NCBI GenBank assembly: GCA_018968785.1 | Contig: JAGWZN010000053.1 | Coordinates: forward strand, 1 to 5,865 | DNA from: Patescibacteria group bacterium | GTDB taxonomy: Bacteria; Patescibacteriota; UBA1384; CAILIB01 | DNA: 5,865 nucleotides | Direction: 5' to 3' | Part shown: piece after piece, positions 4,511-5,865 of the stretch | How the letters are laid out: each line of letters begins with the position of its first letter | How positions within the stretch are numbered: position 1 is the first letter of the stretch | The notes under the pieces: model-generated | The model's input: only the letters and a program-made list of their open reading frames with translations | Databases searched by the model: none | Told to the model about the DNA's origin: nothing | Program-made: the position numbers and the translations under genes

Positions 4511-5865
4511 GGCCGGACTGCGTTTCCTTTCCGGCCAGCAGCAGCCGAACGGCGGTTTTCTGAGCAGCTCCACTTCTAATCCGACCGATTTTGAGGGAGC
4601 CGCTATTTTCCATACCGGGTTCTTCCCTGGGTTAATCCTCGCCGCCCTAGCTACCCTACCGGAGAAGTCAATGAAAAACCGTCTGGCTGCTTTTTTGATC
4701 GGTCAGAAAAGCCCGGATTGGTCTTGGAACTACTGGCAGCGTGACAGTCAGGAGTACCGGCAGTTGCCGTATCCGGATGATTTGGATGACACTTTCTCCG
4801 CGCTGACCGCTCTTTTCTCCTTTCAACCGGAGCTGATCGATGGCAATGCCCTCGCTCGCATTATCCGCCTGCTTACCGCGGTCGAAAGCCGAGCAGGCGG
4901 ACCGTACCGAACCTGGTTAGTTACCGCCGACGCCGATCCGGTATGGCGGGATATCGACTTGGCCGTCAACGCTCAGATTGACGGCTTTCTGGCGACGCAA
5001 GAAGTCCAGCTTCCTGCCTTAACCAACTTTCTGGATAGCGCCATCCGAAGCGGCAAAGTAACCTCGCCTTACTATCCGACTCCGTACCCTATTTTTTACT
5101 ATCTCTCCCGCCACTACCGGGGGACGGAAAAAACGGCACTGATCGCGGCTCTACTCAAACGCCAGCCCCATACCGCTCTGGATGCCGCTCTCCGTCTGAC
5201 CAGTCTACTAAGGTTGGGCAGGCCGGCAAATACGCTCCGGAAGCAGGCCGACCTTCTTTACCAGGCTCAACAGAAAGATGGTAGTTGGCCGGCCGCTCCT
5301 TTCTGCTTTGACCCAAGCCGGGACGGCCGTAAAACCTATGCCGGTTCTGCCGCCCTATCCACCGCTTTGTGTCTGGAAGCGCTATCTCTCTGGAAACAGG
5401 CAGCCAAGCCGTTAGCCGCGCGGCCGTCTATCGCCGACCGGATAGAGAAAACGGTTTACCAGGAAATCCGGAAACGGGCGGAGAACCGCTTGGACGCTCT
5501 GCCGGCCGGAGCTTTACCGACCCAGACCAGAACCGCGCTGACCGCAGTGATACACGATAACCGTGACCGCCAGGTTCTCCTCCTGCCGTTTACGTTCCGG
5601 AAAATGCTCGGCCAACGAGGGCAACAGATAAGCGACGAGCTGGTGATCGGGCTTGGGCTGGCTAACCTTTGGGGTTGGCTGGCGTACAGTATTTTTGACG
5701 ATTTTATAGATGACGAAGGCCATCCGGAGCGGCTTCCGTCGGCCAGCTTGGCTTTGCGAGAGTGTCTATCCTTATTCTTTTCCCTCCCGCTGCCCACCGG
5801 TTTTCTGCCCTATTTGGCGACAACTTTTGACCGGATCGAAACCGCCAACGCCGCCGAAGTAGCCG
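4482..5865 (+). CDS. Terpene-synthase-like protein: class II-like barrel plus class I isoprenoid domain (C-terminus cut)
   Basis: 461 codons are visible before the right edge, with no stop. Residues ~1-310 form a terpene-cyclase/prenyltransferase-type alpha-barrel. Signs are a QQQPNGGF repeat start (19-26), DLDDT (100-104) fitting the DxDD acid motif of class II cyclases, DIDLAVNA (157-164), YYPTPYPIFYYLSRHY (197-212) and a QW-type motif QQKDGSW (263-269) followed by GSAALSTALCLEAL (288-301). After a linker, residues ~360-461 look like a class I isoprenoid synthase. This part has a GLGLANLWGWLAYS helix (390-403) leading into DDFIDD (406-411), which fits the Mg-diphosphate-binding DDxxD; the second metal motif would lie beyond the edge. 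Both chemistries in one chain suggest a bifunctional terpene or prenyl synthase; substrate and product are not readable. The ATG at 4482 overlaps the kinase gene by 29 bp, without SD, implying translational coupling. Confidence 0.82.
   Translation, partial: MDSQSDNTIKAGLRFLSGQQQPNGGFLSSSTSNPTDFEGAAIFHTGFFPGLILAALATLPEKSMKNRLAAFLIGQKSPDWSWNYWQRDSQEYRQLPYPDDLDDTFSALTALFSFQPELIDGNALARIIRLLTAVESRAGGPYRTWLVTADADPVWRDIDLAVNAQIDGFLATQEVQLPALTNFLDSAIRSGKVTSPYYPTPYPIFYYLSRHYRGTEKTALIAALLKRQPHTALDAALRLTSLLRLGRPANTLRKQADLLYQAQQKDGSWPAAPFCFDPSRDGRKTYAGSAALSTALCLEALSLWKQAAKPLAARPSIADRIEKTVYQEIRKRAENRLDALPAGALPTQTRTALTAVIHDNRDRQVLLLPFTFRKMLGQRGQQISDELVIGLGLANLWGWLAYSIFDDFIDDEGHPERLPSASLALRECLSLFFSLPLPTGFLPYLATTFDRIETANAAEVA

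Noticed and set aside
5456..5797. Minus-strand frames of 113 and 69 codons, and a plus frame at 5369-5560
   Set aside because: All are shadows of the terpene-type gene, whose frame holds the QW-type and DDxxD motifs across the same bases.

Overview
The window reads as a piece of a bacterial chromosome from a poorly characterised lineage. A small-genome, candidate-phyla (Patescibacteria/CPR-like) bacterium is my best guess. That guess rests only on the mix of stand-alone LUD protein, terpene-type enzyme and mostly SD-poor starts; no rRNA or marker gene is present. Genes from 1065 rightward share one style (CGN arginine codons, many CCG/GCC codons). The left-hand gene (1-706) has a clearly different style and may be foreign.

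Layout. (1) 1-706, minus strand: 3' truncated gene for a charged, helix-rich protein of unknown function. (2) 707-1064: AT-rich non-coding stretch with a good sigma70-type promoter at 1000-1028. (3) 1065-1424, plus: small secreted or surface acidic protein. (4) 1449-2060, minus, convergent with (3): LUD-domain (LutC/YkgG-like) protein, whose start is moved to 2060 because of a good SD. (5) 2061-2216: divergent control region with TTTAAT-N5-TTTAAC direct repeats on an 11-bp period, of the kind bound by OmpR-family regulators. (6) 2217-2885, plus: OmpR/PhoB-type response regulator. (7) 2920-3027, plus: a 35-residue peptide gene with the best Shine-Dalgarno sequence in the window, followed by a perfect 11-bp hairpin at 3039-3065. 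(8) 3119-4510, plus: six-TM sensor histidine kinase. (9) 4482-5865, plus, open at the right edge: a terpene-synthase-like protein joining a class II-like alpha-barrel domain (DLDDT, QW-type repeat) to a class I isoprenoid synthase domain (DDFIDD). It overlaps the kinase gene by 29 bp.

How they may work together. The regulator, peptide, kinase and terpene enzyme form one co-directional block. The regulator and kinase most likely form a two-component pair, interrupted by the peptide gene and its hairpin. The kinase-terpene overlap implies translational coupling, so a membrane sensor may be tied to synthesis of an isoprenoid product. This block is the most unusual part of the window. The regulator-kinase pairing and the motifs are seen or follow from known families; the peptide's role, the control of terpene production and the product are inference.
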